Shown here: positions 50,788 through 63,872 of the stretch, in pieces | How positions within the stretch are numbered: the stretch's first letter is position 1 | Layout of the letters: every line of letters starts with the position of its first letter | NCBI RefSeq assembly: GCF_040958095.1 | Contig: NC_091152.1 | Span: forward strand, 17,340,296-17,404,295 | DNA from: Procambarus clarkii | Lineage: Eukaryota; Arthropoda; Malacostraca; Decapoda; Cambaridae | DNA length: 64,000 nucleotides | Reading direction: 5' to 3' | The notes under the pieces: generated by a model | What the model was told of the DNA's origin: nothing | The model's database searches: none | Seen by the model: only the letters and a program-made list of their open reading frames with translations | Program-made: the position numbers and the translations under genes

Positions 50788-53700
50788 TCATAAACACCTC
50801 ATTGATTCGGTGGATGCCTCTGTTACTTTTATCCCCACCCATTGTGGTACACTTGTCATTGCTGCGCCTTCTCCAGATACAGCTGCCTGCTTAGCTGCAT
50901 TGTCCAGCATTGGGGAGACCCCTGTTACGGTCTCCAAAAATGTCCAGTTAAATGCCAGTATTGACCCTGTTATCCTCTTGCACCATGTTGTGACTGGTGT
51001 AAGGGCCCTGAAAGACTGCCACGAAGATATTAAACATATTCTTGAAGCCCAAGTCCATTCTGTCCTCCAGGTTGATACGTTCACTCGACCCCCTCATGGT
51101 CATTGTCATCAGCCTCTTCGCATTGTGAAGATCACTTTTGATAGTAGGATCCTTCCGCCTTCTATAATTCTTGCTGATGCCAGGTGCTTCGTTCAGGAGT
51201 ACATTCCCTCTCCTAGACTCTGCAATAAGTGTTGGAAATTTGGGCATGGTGCTCTCAAATGCACAAGTGCAGTGTCTCTATACCCCTATGTGTAGGGACT
51301 CGGTCACTCTCAGATGGAGTGCTTTTCTTCCCAGGCTCACTGCCTCAATTGTGGTGATGCCGACCCTACCTTCTGTTCGGTGATACCCATGTATACACTA
51401 TAAAATTGAGAAAGCCATCCTCAATTTGAAGCACCACGATCATTTGTCTTTTCCTGAGGGGAGACGCTAAGTCTGCTGTCTCTCCTCTTTCGTTAGCATG
51501 TCTTAGGCTCGTGTGTTGCATTCCACCTCTCCTCGCCCTTCCCTCTTTTTTCAGTCTCACAACTGTTTCCAGACCTTGGTCCCAGACACACCCACTGACT
51601 CCTCTCCTGCTCCTTTACGTTCTGAACCAAGGGGTCCTCCTCCTGGTTCTCCAATTGGTGTTTCACTCTTTGCTTCCCAGTCTGCCATGTCTCCTGTCTC
51701 TTCTTTCCGCCCCCCCCCCCTCCAATCCTTCTTCCCAGCCCTCCCCTCTGTCTCTTGGCCCTCCACGCTGCCTATCTGCCCAGGCTGTTGTCCATCATCC
51801 TCCCAGCAATCTTCATGTTGATTGCTCCCATTCTCCTTTTACTGTTGAGACTATGGAGAATGTTGCCCAGTACATTGCTGCTGGCACACCTGTCTAAGTC
51901 AGAAACGTAAGCCTGGCTCCTCTCCTTCCTCCCCGGCAGATAAGAAGGCGTTGCTTTCTCTTCACCCTCCGACTCTATCACTGCATCCCCTCCCATTTCA
52001 GTAGTTGAGCCCCCTATTCCGGCTAATTGAGGTTCCTTTAGCCCTCGATTCTCTCTCGGTTGCTGCCCTTGCTGAGGTGCGCTCCCCTGTTTCTGCCCCC
52101 TCCCTCCCCCTGATTCTCTTGATTGCCTTCCCTCCATTACCTCCTCCAGCTTTGGACCCTGTCCGTCCGCCTCTGGTCCGTCCTTCCACACCCTTGCCTG
52201 CTTCGTCATTGCTGAATTTACCAATGCCCCATAACCCTGTGTTCTCTGATCCTGATCTTATTTAGTATACTGTGTTCTTCTTTGCCTTTGTCTCTTCAAT
52301 GTTCTCTGTTGCTGTTCTCTCTCCTTTTGACAATGTCTATTCTTCAATGAAATATTCATGGATTTTATGCCAACTTCCATGAACTCCAACTTCTGATAAC
52401 ACAGTTTTTCACCGCTTTGTGTTTGTCTCCAGGAGCCGATGCTTGGTGCTCGTCCTGGGCACTTTCGTGGTTATTACTTTCTCACCCCCCCCCTCCCCTC
52501 CAGCTTTTGCTGGGGGCCCATAACTCTACTGCTCTCTTGATTCGTACTAATATTCCCTTCGGCCCCCTACTTTTTCCGTCACCAATCTAGTGTTCTGCAG
52601 CCCGTATCTTTGTGAGTAAATGGTATACAGTCTGTTCCATTTATCTCCCTCCCCCCCACAAATGTCCCACTTTCTCTTCCTGATCTTAAGCACCTGATGA
52701 ACTCCTTACCAGAGCCTCTGCTTCTGTTTGGTGGACTGCAGAATGTGCTCGTTCTGCCCGTTGTAAGCGTGCAGCCTGAAAGAAACACAGATGCCGGCAG
52801 ACGGCTGATTCTTTTATTTTGTTTCGGAAGGCGAGTGCGGTGGCTCGTTGGACCCATCCGTACAGCTAAACATGAGAGTTGGAAATCTTATGTCTCCACT
52901 ATTATGTCTGATACTCTTCTCCCACAGATCTGGAAGAAGATCCATAAGAAAGCAGGTAAGTTGGTTCCAGATATCTCACCAGTCCTTCACCTCCGTACTC
53001 TTGTGGTGGATCTGGTGACGGTCGCGACCAAACTGGGTTCCCACTTTTCAACTATTAGCTCTGGTTCTCTTTTTCCTCACTTCTTCCTTCCTTCTTAAGC
53101 CCGTTCTTGAATCTCCTTCCTTAGATTTCCGTACTCATTTCTGCCTTTCCTATAATAATCCCTTCTCTCTGAATTTCAGTTTGCTCTGGCCCTCTGCGGT
53201 TCTATGGCAGCAGGCTCGGATGACATTCATTTTAGATGCTTCGCCATCTCCCTCCATGCGCATCTCAGTAGTTACTGAATCTGTATAACCGAATCTGGGA
53301 GTCGTTGTCAGTCCCTGAGGACTGGCTCGATATGGTTGTTCTCCCTATTCGGATACTGGGGTCTCTAGGGACATCTTCTCTATGGACTTCTGCCCCATTG
53401 TCCTCACGAGTTGCATCTGCAAACTCTTTGACCGTATGGTCAATGTCCGTCTGATGTGGTTCTTGGAACACTATCACCACCTATCCCTCCTCAATTTGGC
53501 TTTCGCAAGTGTCACAGCTTGACTGATGTCTTGGTGAACTTGGAGGTCTTTATTCGTAGTGCCTTTGCTGCGAAGACCTCCGTTGTTGCAGTCCTTTTTG
53601 GCCTGGAAAAGGCTTACGACACCACCTGGAGATACCATATTCTGTCCCAACTTCGTTCTTTTGGCCTTCATGGTAATCTCCCTCTGTTCCTCCAAAGCTT

Positions 53701-54675
53701 CCTCTCTAATCATTCCTGTAGAGTGAGGGGAGGTAAGTATCACTCTCTCTGCCTCTGTTCGGCAATACAAAAGGATACCCCAAGGTAGTGTTCTGAGCAC
53801 TTACTCTTTTTCCTGGTGGCCCTCAATGGTCTTCTTTCCTCCCTTCCCTCTGGCATCTTCTCAGCTCTTTTCGTTGACGATCTTGCTCTTTGCTGTCTTT
53901 CCTTCTGTGGCAGCTTCAACGTGCGAATGATGCAGTGTTGTCCTGGGTCACAAATAGTGGCATCAAGTTTTCTACAACTAAAACTTGTTATGACTTTTAC
54001 TCGGAAGCACGTCGTTCTTCGTTCCCCCCTATGTCGCTTCATGGTAATCCCCTTTTGTACAAAGATTCTGCTAAGCTTTTGGGGATAATCTTTGACACTC
54101 TTTTGTATGGTCACCTCATGTCTCTTGCTTCCGAGTTGATTGCTCTAAGGCCCTTAACTTACTTAAGGTCTTGTCCCATACTTCCTGGGGAGCTGATAGG
54201 TACATGCTTCTTTCTTTACATTCCTCTCTTTTGCTGTCTAAACTCGATTATAGTTTTCCTGATTACTCATCTGCCTCTCCTACTCTTTGCCGTCTTGATG
54301 CACTGCACCATACTGGGTTATGTCTCATACTGAGTTTCGTTTGACTCTACCTGTATGATCATACTGGCATCCTGTCACTACAGGATCACTGTGATCGCTG
54401 CTGTCTTCGCTACCCTGCGCGATCCCTACAACACCCGCACTTTTGTTTATGTTGTACTGTGACCATTGCCCTTATTGTGGTCCCTATTTCCTTTCACCAC
54501 CTCCCTCTTCTGTACAGTTGTCACACTTGCAAGGGTTCTCTTTCAGTTTGTGTTGCCAATATTTCTCCTCGTGTCATTCCATCCTTGCCCCCCATGGCGG
54601 GTCCTCCTTCCCTAAGTTTTTTGTAAAACCTTGACCCATGTGACAAGATTTTACCCCTCCTACAGTTCTGAAACA

Positions 54676-54850
<175 letters not shown>

Positions 54851-55782
54851 CATCTTCACCGATGGGGTCTAAGTCTGCAGACTGTGGAGGCTACTGTGTT
54901 GTTTTTCCTGATCACATCTTTATGTATCACATGCCTCCAGAGACTTGCATCTTCATGGCAGAACTTTGATATTTTACATGCACTTCATCAACTGCTTTCT
55001 CATTGTCAATCTTCCTTTGTTGTTGTTGTTGTTGTTGGTTGTCTTTATCAGTGCCCTCATAGCTCTGGAGTCCTTTAATCCAGTCCATCCTGTGGTAGTC
55101 GAAATTCAACATTGGTTGCTTCTTATTTTCAGCAGATTTAAGACAGTGGAGTTTTGCTGGGTTCCCAGCCATATTGGTGTGTCCTGAAATGAGTTTGCGG
55201 ATGCTGCCGCTAAGGAGACTATCTAACCACTCCCATCTCCTGTAGAGGTGTTCATTATTCCGACTTCTTCCCAGTTATTCCTTCCTCAATTTTTGCCCAT
55301 TGGCAGGGTCGTTGGTCTTCAGTTACTGGTAACAAGCTGCGTGCTCTTATGGGGTAGCGTGTCCCCGTGGCCTTTCTCCTACTACCATAACCAGCAGTGG
55401 GAAACGGCTTTGGCGAGGTTATGTATTCGCCATACACGTTTAACTACCAGGCACTTAATGGAGTGCCTCTCTGCTCCTTATTGTCCAAACTGCATTGTCC
55501 CTCTTACAGTCGTGCATTTCCTTGTTGAATGTCCTGTCTTCCACGACGTGCATGTGTCTTGCTTCCCGACCGTCCTTCGCAGTCACTTGATAGTGACTGA
55601 TAGAATCCATGGTGATAGAATCCATGATGAATCAGATATCATTGATATTGTTTGCCTTATGTGCTTTTATTCTCATATTGACATCTTTAGTGATATACTG
55701 TATAGCGTTTTTTGAACATCCCGCATATTTGATGGTGGTACATAGCCTTCTTGGCTTTTTGCCCTCTTTTTATAATTACTTA

Positions 55783-56049
55783 CTTTTTCTCATCTACATT
55801 AATGACATTCCGAATGCCTCTCAACGCCTCATGCCAGTTTTATTTGCTGTTGACACAACCGTTATTTTCTCCAATCCTAAGAATTAGTAATATCCAGATT
55901 GGTAATAAAGTAGATGGTAAATTCCATCGTGTTCTCAATGATAACAAGCTGAATTTCCAGTGCCACATACAAAATATAGCTAAAACGTTTTGAAATAATT
56001 TGGCATTCTTTCCTAAATCAGATATTATGTACCTCGCACTCTGCCTTAA
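55783..56049 (+). mobile_element. J-LINE, middle part of the split copy
   Basis: Reads LIYINDIPNASQRLMPVLF, then AVDTTVIFSNPKN. The YxDD box (FADD in relatives) has become FAVD. FHRVLNDNKLNFQCHIQNIA follows. It stops at the TTAA of the piggyBac-like element. The corresponding downstream part at 60871 lacks about 260 bp relative to the copy at 36155. Confidence 0.78.
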
Positions 56050-59000
56050 TTAACCCTTAAACTGCTCTGACCCTTCAACAACCACAGGCGCAACAAAAAA
56101 AAAAAAATCAACAAAATATTTTGTCTTATAAAAGTGTTTTGTGTTCCCTAATCATGGGAAAAATAATACAAAAAATCGTAGGTTGCATATTTTGGCCGCA
56201 ATAGGGCGGAGAAGTCTGGCAAAAAAGAGGCAGACGTTGACACATCTAGCGCCGGTGGTAGTCGGCTCCGCCCGAGCTAACAGGTGGGAGTTGCCACAAA
56301 GATATTATTACCTAATTACTTCAATGCCTCTGATTTATTTTTTACAAATTTTTTATATAATATTTTTATAAGTAATATTATTCAATAATGTGTAGTATGC
56401 TATATTTATATAATAAAATGTGTGAGTCATCGCTATACTCAAAAGTATTGTGATCATATTAGTGATTCAGTTACGTTCATAAAACAATAAACAAATGGTT
56501 TTGCTGTTATTACACTATATTCACAGGTTATATACAAGTTTCTGCATGTTTGATTCACCATAATTGTACAACTACGCTGGTATGGTGAGTTCTGACTGAC
56601 GGGTCGCCACATACAGCTGATGCTCCCTCCCCTCACTGGCTCAAGGCCAGATCCACTAACATTCCACCTTCAAGTATACTGTTTGCGGTGTTATTACACT
56701 ATATACACACATATATAAGTATCTATATGTTTTGTTCACATAACTGTACAACAAAACTGGTGTGGTGCCCAAAAAGCATAGTGGCCACCCTTACACAGCA
56801 TGACAAGTCATGCAGATGATGCCACCTCCCTCATCAAAATGGCTTCTCCCAACATACAATTTTTGCTATTATCCCCCTCCCCATCCAGCCCATTGGCGCC
56901 GTAAGGGGGCTTAATGGTTCGCTGCCGGAGTGTGATGCTCCATGGGATATGGTCCTCTGTCCTTTTGTGGCCTTATGCTCCTGCTGCTGTCCTCTTCAAT
57001 TGTGCCGGATCACTTTTCCTTTTCCTTATGTTTCGTTTTTCTCCCCCTCTTCTATCTGTTTGTCGTTTCCTGCCGACCTTTTGCTTGTTCTGGTTCTTCC
57101 CTTGGACTTGTTCTATTTTGACGCCCGGGTGCTTGAGGAGGCATACTCTTGCACCCGTAGAACTGTAGTACCTAACGTCGAGAGCGAGGGGAACCTTTTA
57201 TTGTCAATCCTCCTTTCATCACTGAACCCGATCTCAACGGACTGACGGTTCTTAAGGTGGCGTTTGTGGGGCGTATACTCACGACGCACCCCTAGGGGGG
57301 CCCCGGCATGATCTGCGATAGCTTCTTGTTGGGTGTCCTGCCTCTAATTGTGGCTCCATGTTGGGAATGGGGGCACATTCGTGAATGAATGTTTTTCTCT
57401 TCGTCCTGATGTCAAATTCTGTTCCTCTTTTACCTTCTCAGGCTCGTAGGATGGGCGATCAAGTCCCCGAGTCAGACCGTGTTGGAAGACCGGGCTCTGT
57501 AGCCCCCGCTGCATTGGGCCCCGACCTTACTCCTCCTTTGACCTTTCTGACTACTCTCCTCGGCTCCCCTCCCTCCTCTGTGGTTGGGTCGAGCCCCAAG
57601 CCCCCAGTGGTGACCACCTCGTCCCCTGGCACAGCTCAGTCTCTAGTTGTGACTACTGTGCCTTTTAACCCCTTTCTCTCTGGGGTTCTCAATACTGGTC
57701 TCATCACGGCTGCACTCACTCGATTTCTTCCCGTACTAATACGTATCAGGCCTTGTTTGGTCCCGCTTCGTGGGGAAAATACTTTGATCTCCTCCTTCTT
57801 GATTCTGCGCCTCCTGACGAATTCTCCCTTCATAGGCACCTTGTTGATTCTGTAGATGCCTCTGTTACTTTCCACTCCACCCGTCTTGGTACGCAAGTCA
57901 TTGCTGCTCCTTCTCAGGATGCAGCCTCGCGCTTGGCCACCTTGTCCTGCCTTGGCGAGACCCCTGTTCGGGTCTCCAAGAATGCTCGGTTGAATGCCAG
58001 TGTTGGCACTATTCTCCTCCCACCCCATGTTGCTACCGGTGTTCGGAATCTCCAGGACTGCCACGAAGATATTCGTCATGTCCTCGATTCCCAGGGGCCA
58101 TTCTGTCCTCCAGGTAGACTCGTTTACTTGTCCCCCTCGTGGTCGTCGCCGTCAACCCCTTCGGGTTGTGAAGATTACCTTTGATAGTAGGACCCTTCCG
58201 CTCTGTCATTCTTGCTGATGCCAGGTGCTCCGTCCAGGAGTAAATTCCCTCTCTTCAGCTCTGTAATAAGTGCTGGAGGTTTGGGCATGGTGCCCTCCCG
58301 CTGCTCTAGAACTGTCTCTGTCCTTTGTGTGGGGGCGAAGGTCACTCTGTCGGAGTGCACTTCTCCTCAGGCTCGCTGCCTCAATTGCGGTGAGGCCCAC
58401 CCTACCTTCTCCAGTGCGTGTATGCATTACAAGCTTGAGGAGCACCAGGAGCGTTTATCTTTTCCTGAGGCAAGGAGCCAGGTTCGCCGGCTCCCACTTT
58501 GTGCTAACGTCTCTTATGCTCGCGTGCTGAACTCTTCCTCTTCTCGTCCTTCCCACTTTCCTCAGACTCAAAACCGTTTCCAGGCCTTGGACCTTGATAC
58601 GCCCACCACCCCCTCCTCTGTTCCTTTGAGTTCTGTCCCAACGGGTCCCCCCTCCTGGTCCTTTGTCTGGGGTTTCCCTTCTTTCTGCCCCAGTCTGTCA
58701 TGTCTCCTGTGTCTTCTTCCTCGTCTCCCTCCGATCCTCCTTCCCATCCTTCTCCTCTGTCAGGCGGCTCTCCACGCCGCCTGTCAGTACGGGCTGATGT
58801 CCATCACTCTCCCAATGGCTGTCGTGTATGCTCTCGTTCAGCTTCTCCTGTTGAGATGCTGGAATCCGTTGCCCAGTACGTAGTTGCTGGGACACCTGTC
58901 TCTTTGAGTCACAAGCGTAAGCCTGACTACTCTTCTTCCTCCTCCCCAGCGGGTAAAAAGGCTTCGCTTTCTTCCTCGCCCCCTACTTCTGACTCTCTCG

Positions 59001-60870
59001 CTCCGTCCCCTCCCATTTCGGTGGTTACGCCCCCTACTTCTGACTCTCTCGCTCCGTCCCCTCCCATTTCGGTGGTTACGCCCCCTGCTCCTGCTATGGA
59101 GGTCTCTTTGGCCCCCCACTTCCCTCTCAGTTGGTGCCCTTGTTGAGATGCATCCCCTGGTTTCTGCCTCTCCTGCTGCGGTCCTTGACCCTCGGTTATC
59201 CCCCCCCTTCCTCCGGACCCCTACTCGTCCGCCCCTGGTCGGTTCTCTAGCTACCTTCCCTCCTTCTTTACTCAGTTTACTCATGCCCCCTAACCCTGAC
59301 CCCTGATGCTCTAAGGCTCTTTCCCTCCTTAAGATTTTGTCCCATACTTCTTGGGGTGGATAGGCGTACACTCCTCTCTTTACATTCCTCACTCGTCCTG
59401 TCTAAGCTTGATTATGGTTGCCCTGCTTACTCGTCCGCTTCTCCTTCTACTCTTCACCGTCTTGATGCTTTGCACCATGCTGGGTTGCGCCCTAGCTCTG
59501 GTACCTTTCGTTCAACTCCCGCCCTCAGCTTGTACGTTGACACTGGATTCCTATATCTCTAGGGCCTCCGTGATCGCAACTGTCTTCGCTATCTGGCGTG
59601 GTCTTTGCAACATCCTTCCTCTCGCCTCTGTCATGCTTTTACCCTTCCTGTAGTTCCTGTTCCTGTTCACCACTTCCCTCTTTCTGTCCGGCTATCTCAC
59701 AAGACTCTCTTTCCATTTGTCTTTCTCATATTTCTCCTCGTATTGTTCCTTCCTTGCCCCCTGTGGAGGGTCCCCCTTCCGAAGTTTTGTACATCCTTGA
59801 CCTGCATTACTAAAGCTTTTACTCCTATGGTTCTGAAACGCCTTTTTCTTGAGCACTTATATGTATCGCCTCCCTTCGGAGACTAGCATCTTCACAGCAG
59901 AACTTTATGCTATTCTCTATGCTCTCCGACGCCTGCTTTCTCGTTGTCAATCCTCCTTTGTGATTATAGTTCTCTCTTGTAGTGCCCTCATGGCTCTCGG
60001 GTCCTTTAATCCTGTCCATCCGATAATCGATAATCGTCAAGATTCAACATTGGCTGTTTCTTATCTCTAGTAAATTTAAATCCGTAGAGTTTTGCTGGAT
60101 TCCCAGACATGTTGGTGTTTCTTTAAATGAGTGTGCAGATGCTGCCGCTAGAGAGGCTATCCGCTCTTGTCTTGTTTGCCATAAAGATATTTCTTTTTTA
60201 GACTTTTATCCGGTTAGTCATTCCTCCATCCTTGCCCGTTGGTAGGGTTGTTTTTCTTCTGTTGTTGGTAACAAACTGCATACTCTTAAGTGTTGTGTGT
60301 CCCCGCGTGGCCTTCCTCCTGCCACTGTAACCGGTGGTGGGAAACGTCTCTAGCGCTGTTGCGTCTTGGCCATACTCGCTTAACTCACGGTCACTCAATA
60401 GAGCGCCGCCCTGCTCCTTATTGTCCAAACTGCATTGTCCCTCTTACCGTCGTGCATATCCTTGTTGAATGTCCTGACTTCCAGGACGAGCGTGTGTCTT
60501 GCTTTCTGACCGTCCCTCGCGGTCACTTGTCCCTCGGTAGAATTCTTGGTGAATCAGATACTTTTGATATCGTTCGCCTTATGCGTTTCTGTTCTTGTAT
60601 TGGCATCCTTGGTGATATTTAGCGCCCTCTGATTATTCCGCACATTTGATGGTGCTACATAGCCTTCCCGGTTTGGTGCCTTCTTTTGATAATTACTTAC
60701 CTCTAGGTGGCATCTGCCAACTATCGGTCGTAGCTGCACTATAGCTGCCCCTTTCCCACACGCGGCATTTAAATGAAAGCGCTAGCACTAAAATAGTTAT
60801 TAATGTATTGCGCGATATCAGTAATGTTACTCAAATCATCTATGTATGTATTGCGCAGTCTAAGGGTTAA
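56050..60870. mobile_element. TTAA-bounded piggyBac-like element containing an I-clade LINE
   Basis: TTAA at 56050-56053 is followed by CCCTTAAACTGC. At the other end GCGCAGTCTAAGGG (60853-60866) is followed by TTAA (60867-60870). The ends are inverted (CCCTTARACTGC), and TTAA is the diagnostic target of piggyBac transposons. No transposase is present: left 56054-56865 and right 60704-60866 are non-coding, and the space between is an I-clade LINE. The left part contains two tandem units of about 180 bp (56500-56640 and 56680-56850) related to 35230-35400. The element therefore was a MITE before the LINE arrived. Confidence 0.72.
56868..60703 (+). mobile_element. I-clade LINE, copy 2, with an internal deletion
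   Basis: Leader (CCCCCTCCCCATCCAGCCCA) and ORF1 are clearer than in copy 1. ATG at 57451 starts MGDQVPESDRVGRPGSVAPA. Successive frames give KYFDLLLLDSAPPDEFSLHR, VRVSKNARLNASV and CLNCGEAHPTFSSAC (second knuckle, about 58380). Near 59310 it jumps straight to the post-RT region (VLSKLDYGCPAYSSASPSTL), so about 2 kb with endonuclease and RT are missing relative to copy 1. RNase H remnants (59870-60160) and the Cys/His tail APYCPNCIVPLTVVHILVEC (60410-60475) follow, with stop at 60620-60622. A tandem duplication of GACTCTCTCGCTCCGTCCCC (58987/59041, 54 bp) is present in ORF1. Confidence 0.85.
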
Positions 60871-61735
60871 ATACTTGGTAGGAGGTTATAACAGAACCTT
60901 TGGACTCCACACTAGAAACAAATATTTATTTGATATTCCAAGAGTGTGACTTAGCCAAAGTGGAAACGTCCCACAAATCAAGGGTCCCAAAATGTGGAAT
61001 GTTCTTCCCAATAACATCAAAGACTGCAGGCGATGAGTCACAATAACGTGGCTAAAGTATGTTGACCAGACCACACACTAGAAGGTGAAGGGACGACGAC
61101 GTTTCGGTCCGTCCTGGACCATTCTCAAGTCGATAGTGATATTCCTATCGACTTGAGATTCCTATCGACTTCCCATAGTGATAGTGATTGACTATCGACT
61201 TGAGAATGATCCAGGATGGACCGAAACGTCCCTTCACCTTCTAGTGTGTGGTCTGGTCAGCATCAAAGACTGTCCCTCTCTCAACCAATTTAAGAGAGAA
61301 ACTAAGTACAGTACTACCTAATCAACTCCATGTAACCTACCTTACCTCCTGATTGTCAACCTCCTGATTGTCTTGCTATTATTAAACAATAATAATTAAT
61401 AATTAAACTTCTAATACAGCTAATATCTGCCATGTGAAATAAAGCACACTGTATTCTGTTTATTTAGTTAAAATTACCATCTGCTGTTCTGTTGCAATTG
61501 CTGCGGTTCCATTTAACATGTAATTAATGTCTTTATTTTTATTTTTTCTACTTCAGTTCAACGTTTGGTTTTAATCTTAAATACTTTTATCTCTTAGTTT
61601 TAAGTTTTTGTCCACATCATGCCTGAAACGCTGTGCATATTAGTGGTTTTAGGCATAGTATATACTTGCTCTATAAATCCAACATTGTGCTTGTAACCCA
61701 TTTTGTGCGTACTTTTCCCAAAATAAACATTATCA
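60871..61735 (+). mobile_element. J-LINE, 3' part of the split copy
   Basis: LHTRNKYLFDIPRV (60903-60945), then a QIKGPKMWNVLPNNIKDC-like step, an FB insertion, then SLNQFKRETKYSTT-like codons and a 3' untranslated region. It ends CATGCCTGAAACGCTGTGCA, TTAGTGGTTTTAGGCATAG and CCAAAATAAACATTATCAT. Together with 49380-49655 and 55783-56049 it forms one old J-LINE copy spread over 12 kb. Confidence 0.78.
61027..61260. mobile_element. FB foldback element, copy C, with 12-bp TSD
   Basis: Inverted arms as in copies A and B. The flanks CATCAAAGACTG at 61015-61026 and 61261-61272 are an exact 12-bp duplication of J-LINE sequence. Here the extra CGATGAGTCACAATAACGTG tail is on the left, the mirror image of copy A. 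The centre holds small repeats of CCTATCGACTTGAGA. Confidence 0.92.
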
Positions 61736-61809
61736 TAATTAGCATTACCATTATCATGAACAGGGATAGCTTAGGGAATAGTATAGTGAAAGGGAAGAAG
61801 AGTGGGAAA

Positions 61810-62390
61810 TATAATATCTGATTTTTGAGAATATACTAACAGCTTTTGAGAGTGTGCCTGTGTGCTGTATGTGAGTGTTGAAGTTTAGTCTCTTGTTTAT
61901 GTATAGGCCAAGGAACTTAACATCATTTTTAATGCTAATGTTGACATTATCTGAAGGTGAATTTTATTTGATTCGCTTTCAAATACCAAGTAGTAGGTCT
62001 TTTCTATGTTTAGTGTGAGTTTGCTGGTTGACTACTATGATAAGACTTTTTTTATTTGCTATTTACAATATTATTTAGTGTGTGAGGATTGGGGTTTGAG
62101 TAGATGAAGATAGTATTGCCAGCAAATAGTACTGGATTGATAATATTAGAGATATTTGGTAAATCATTGATGTATATAAGAAAAATAGGAGAGGTCCTAA
62201 GAGGCTGCCCTGCAGCACTGCTATGGTTAATGGTAGATATGTGGAGGTTATGTCATTAATGGCTACATATTGATGTCTGTTATTAAGATATGATGGAATA
62301 TAGTTATCAGGAAGGCCTCATATTCCATAATGATTAAGTTTAAGTAAGAGGCAGGTATGGTTTACAGTATCAAAGCCTGGCTGTCAATTA
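61810..62390 (-). mobile_element. J-LINE reverse transcriptase fragment
   Basis: The minus strand reads FDTVNHTCLLLKLNHYGI, YLNNRHQYVAINDI, GSLLGPLLFFLYINDLPN and VLFAGNTIFIYSNPNP. It is the palm from motif A to the YxDD box, where the two aspartates have become Gly and Asn (FAGN, about 62130). It is inactive, with stops toward its C-terminal side. Confidence 0.78.
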
Positions 62391-62470
62391 TATTAACCTG
62401 AATCTGGCAATTATATTATCCCGAGTTCGGCAAATATACTGAATCTGAAAATATAGTAAATATGGTACTT
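62380..62470. repeat. Degenerate ~23-bp tandem repeat
   Basis: Units of CTGAATCTGGCAATTATATT type are present. Further units occur at 63590-63720. The D-LINE and PLE fragments between them may have been inserted into one original array. Confidence 0.6.
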
Positions 62471-62493
62471 ACATTGTCTTGAATAAGTTAGTT

Positions 62494-62596
<103 letters not shown>

Positions 62597-63405
62597 ACTC
62601 ACCTAGTTGTGTTTGCGGGGGTTGAGCTCTGGCTCTTTGGTCCCGCCTCTCAACCGTCAATCAACAGGTGTACAGATTCCTGAGCCTACTGGGCTCTATC
62701 ATATCTACACTTGAAACTGTGTATGGAGTCAGCCTCCACCACATCACTGCCTAATGCATTCCATTTGTCAACCACTCTGACACTAAAAAAGTTCTTTCTA
62801 ATATCTCTGTGGCTCATTTGGGCACTCAGTTTCCACCTGTGTCCCCTTGTGCGTGTGTCCCCTTGTGTTAAATAGCCAGTCTTTATCTATCCTATCAATT
62901 CCCTTGAGAATCTTGAATGTGGTGATCATGTCCCCCCCTAACTCTTCTGTCTTCCAGCGAAGTGAGGTTTAATTCCCGTAGTCTCTCCTCGTAGCTCATA
63001 CCTCTCAGCTCGGGTACTAGTCTGGTGGCAAATCTTTGAACCTTTTCCAGTTTAGTCTTATCCTTGACTAGATATGGACTCCATGCTGGGGCTGCATACT
63101 CCAGGATTGGCCTGACATATGTGGTATACAAAGTTCTGAATGATTCTTTACACAAATTTCTGAATGCCGTTCGTATGTTGGCCAGCCTGGCATATGCCGC
63201 TGATGTTATCCTCTTGATATGTGCTGCAGGAGACAGGTCTGGCGTGATATCAACTCCCAAGTCTTTTTCTTTCTCTGACTCCTGAAGAATTTCCTCTCCC
63301 AGATAATACCTTGTATTTGGCCTCCTGCTCCCTGCACCTATCTTCATTATATTACATTTGGTTGGGTTAAACTCTAACAACCACTTGTTCGACCATTCCT
63401 GCAGT
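62597..63405 (-). mobile_element. D-LINE C-terminal fragment with 3' end
   Basis: A 161-codon minus-strand frame (63380-62895) reads LEFNPTKCNIMKIGAGSRRP, EKEKDLGVDITPDLSPAAHI, YVRPILEYAAPAWSPYLVKD and LEKVQRFATRLVPELRGMSY, the thumb and C-terminal region of a CR1/jockey-like LINE protein. After a frameshift the reading continues (ITTFKILKGIDRIDKDWLF type) to the 3' untranslated region GCCAGAGCTCAACCCCCGCA and the (CA)n tail. The reverse transcriptase palm is missing because of 5' truncation at about 63405. Confidence 0.88.
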
Positions 63406-63419
63406 GTGTGTGTGTGTAT

Positions 63420-63545
63420 GTGTGTAAATCACAAAAATTAACACGTAATGAAAAATGTAACACCCTTCTGAAGATGTATTATTAAATACGAAAGTACTTA
63501 AGGAAATTCCTGTTTCAATTCTAACTTTGTGGTCTGACACTGTCA
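63420..63545 (+). mobile_element. PLE terminal fragment with hammerhead-like motif
   Basis: CTGAAGA at 63468-63474, a GTATT/AATAC stem and GAAA at 63490-63493, then GTACTTAAGGAAATTCC and GTGGTCTGACACTGTCA. CTGAAGA...GAAA matches the conserved core of hammerhead ribozymes. The inverted partner is at 34620-34740. Confidence 0.65.
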
Positions 63546-63756
63546 TATATGTATGTATGTATATGTACTCACCTAATAAAGTGTATGTATGTATATGAAT
63601 CTGGGAATTATATATATTAGTAGCTGGCAATTAAATATACTGCATGAATCTGGCAATAATATTAGCCTGATTCTGACACTTGTATTATCTTGAATCTGGT
63701 ATTGTATACACCAGAACTTTTCATTTTATGAGTGACTCCAGAATTTGTATTATAAC

Positions 63757-63872
63757 ATACAGTATTTCATTCAAGGCTGAATTACTGCTGTCATGTATTT
63801 CATTCAAGGCTGAATTACTGCTGTCATGTATTTCATTCAAGGCTGAATTACTGCTGTCATGTATTTCATTTG
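63757..63872. repeat. 33-bp tandem repeat, 3.3 copies
   Basis: Identical units of GTATTTCATTCAAGGCTGAA, TTACTGCTGTCAT occur. TCATG starts at 63791 and 63824 (period 33). The open frame through it (FKAELLLSCIS repeated) follows from the period being a multiple of three and is not taken as coding. Confidence 0.92.
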
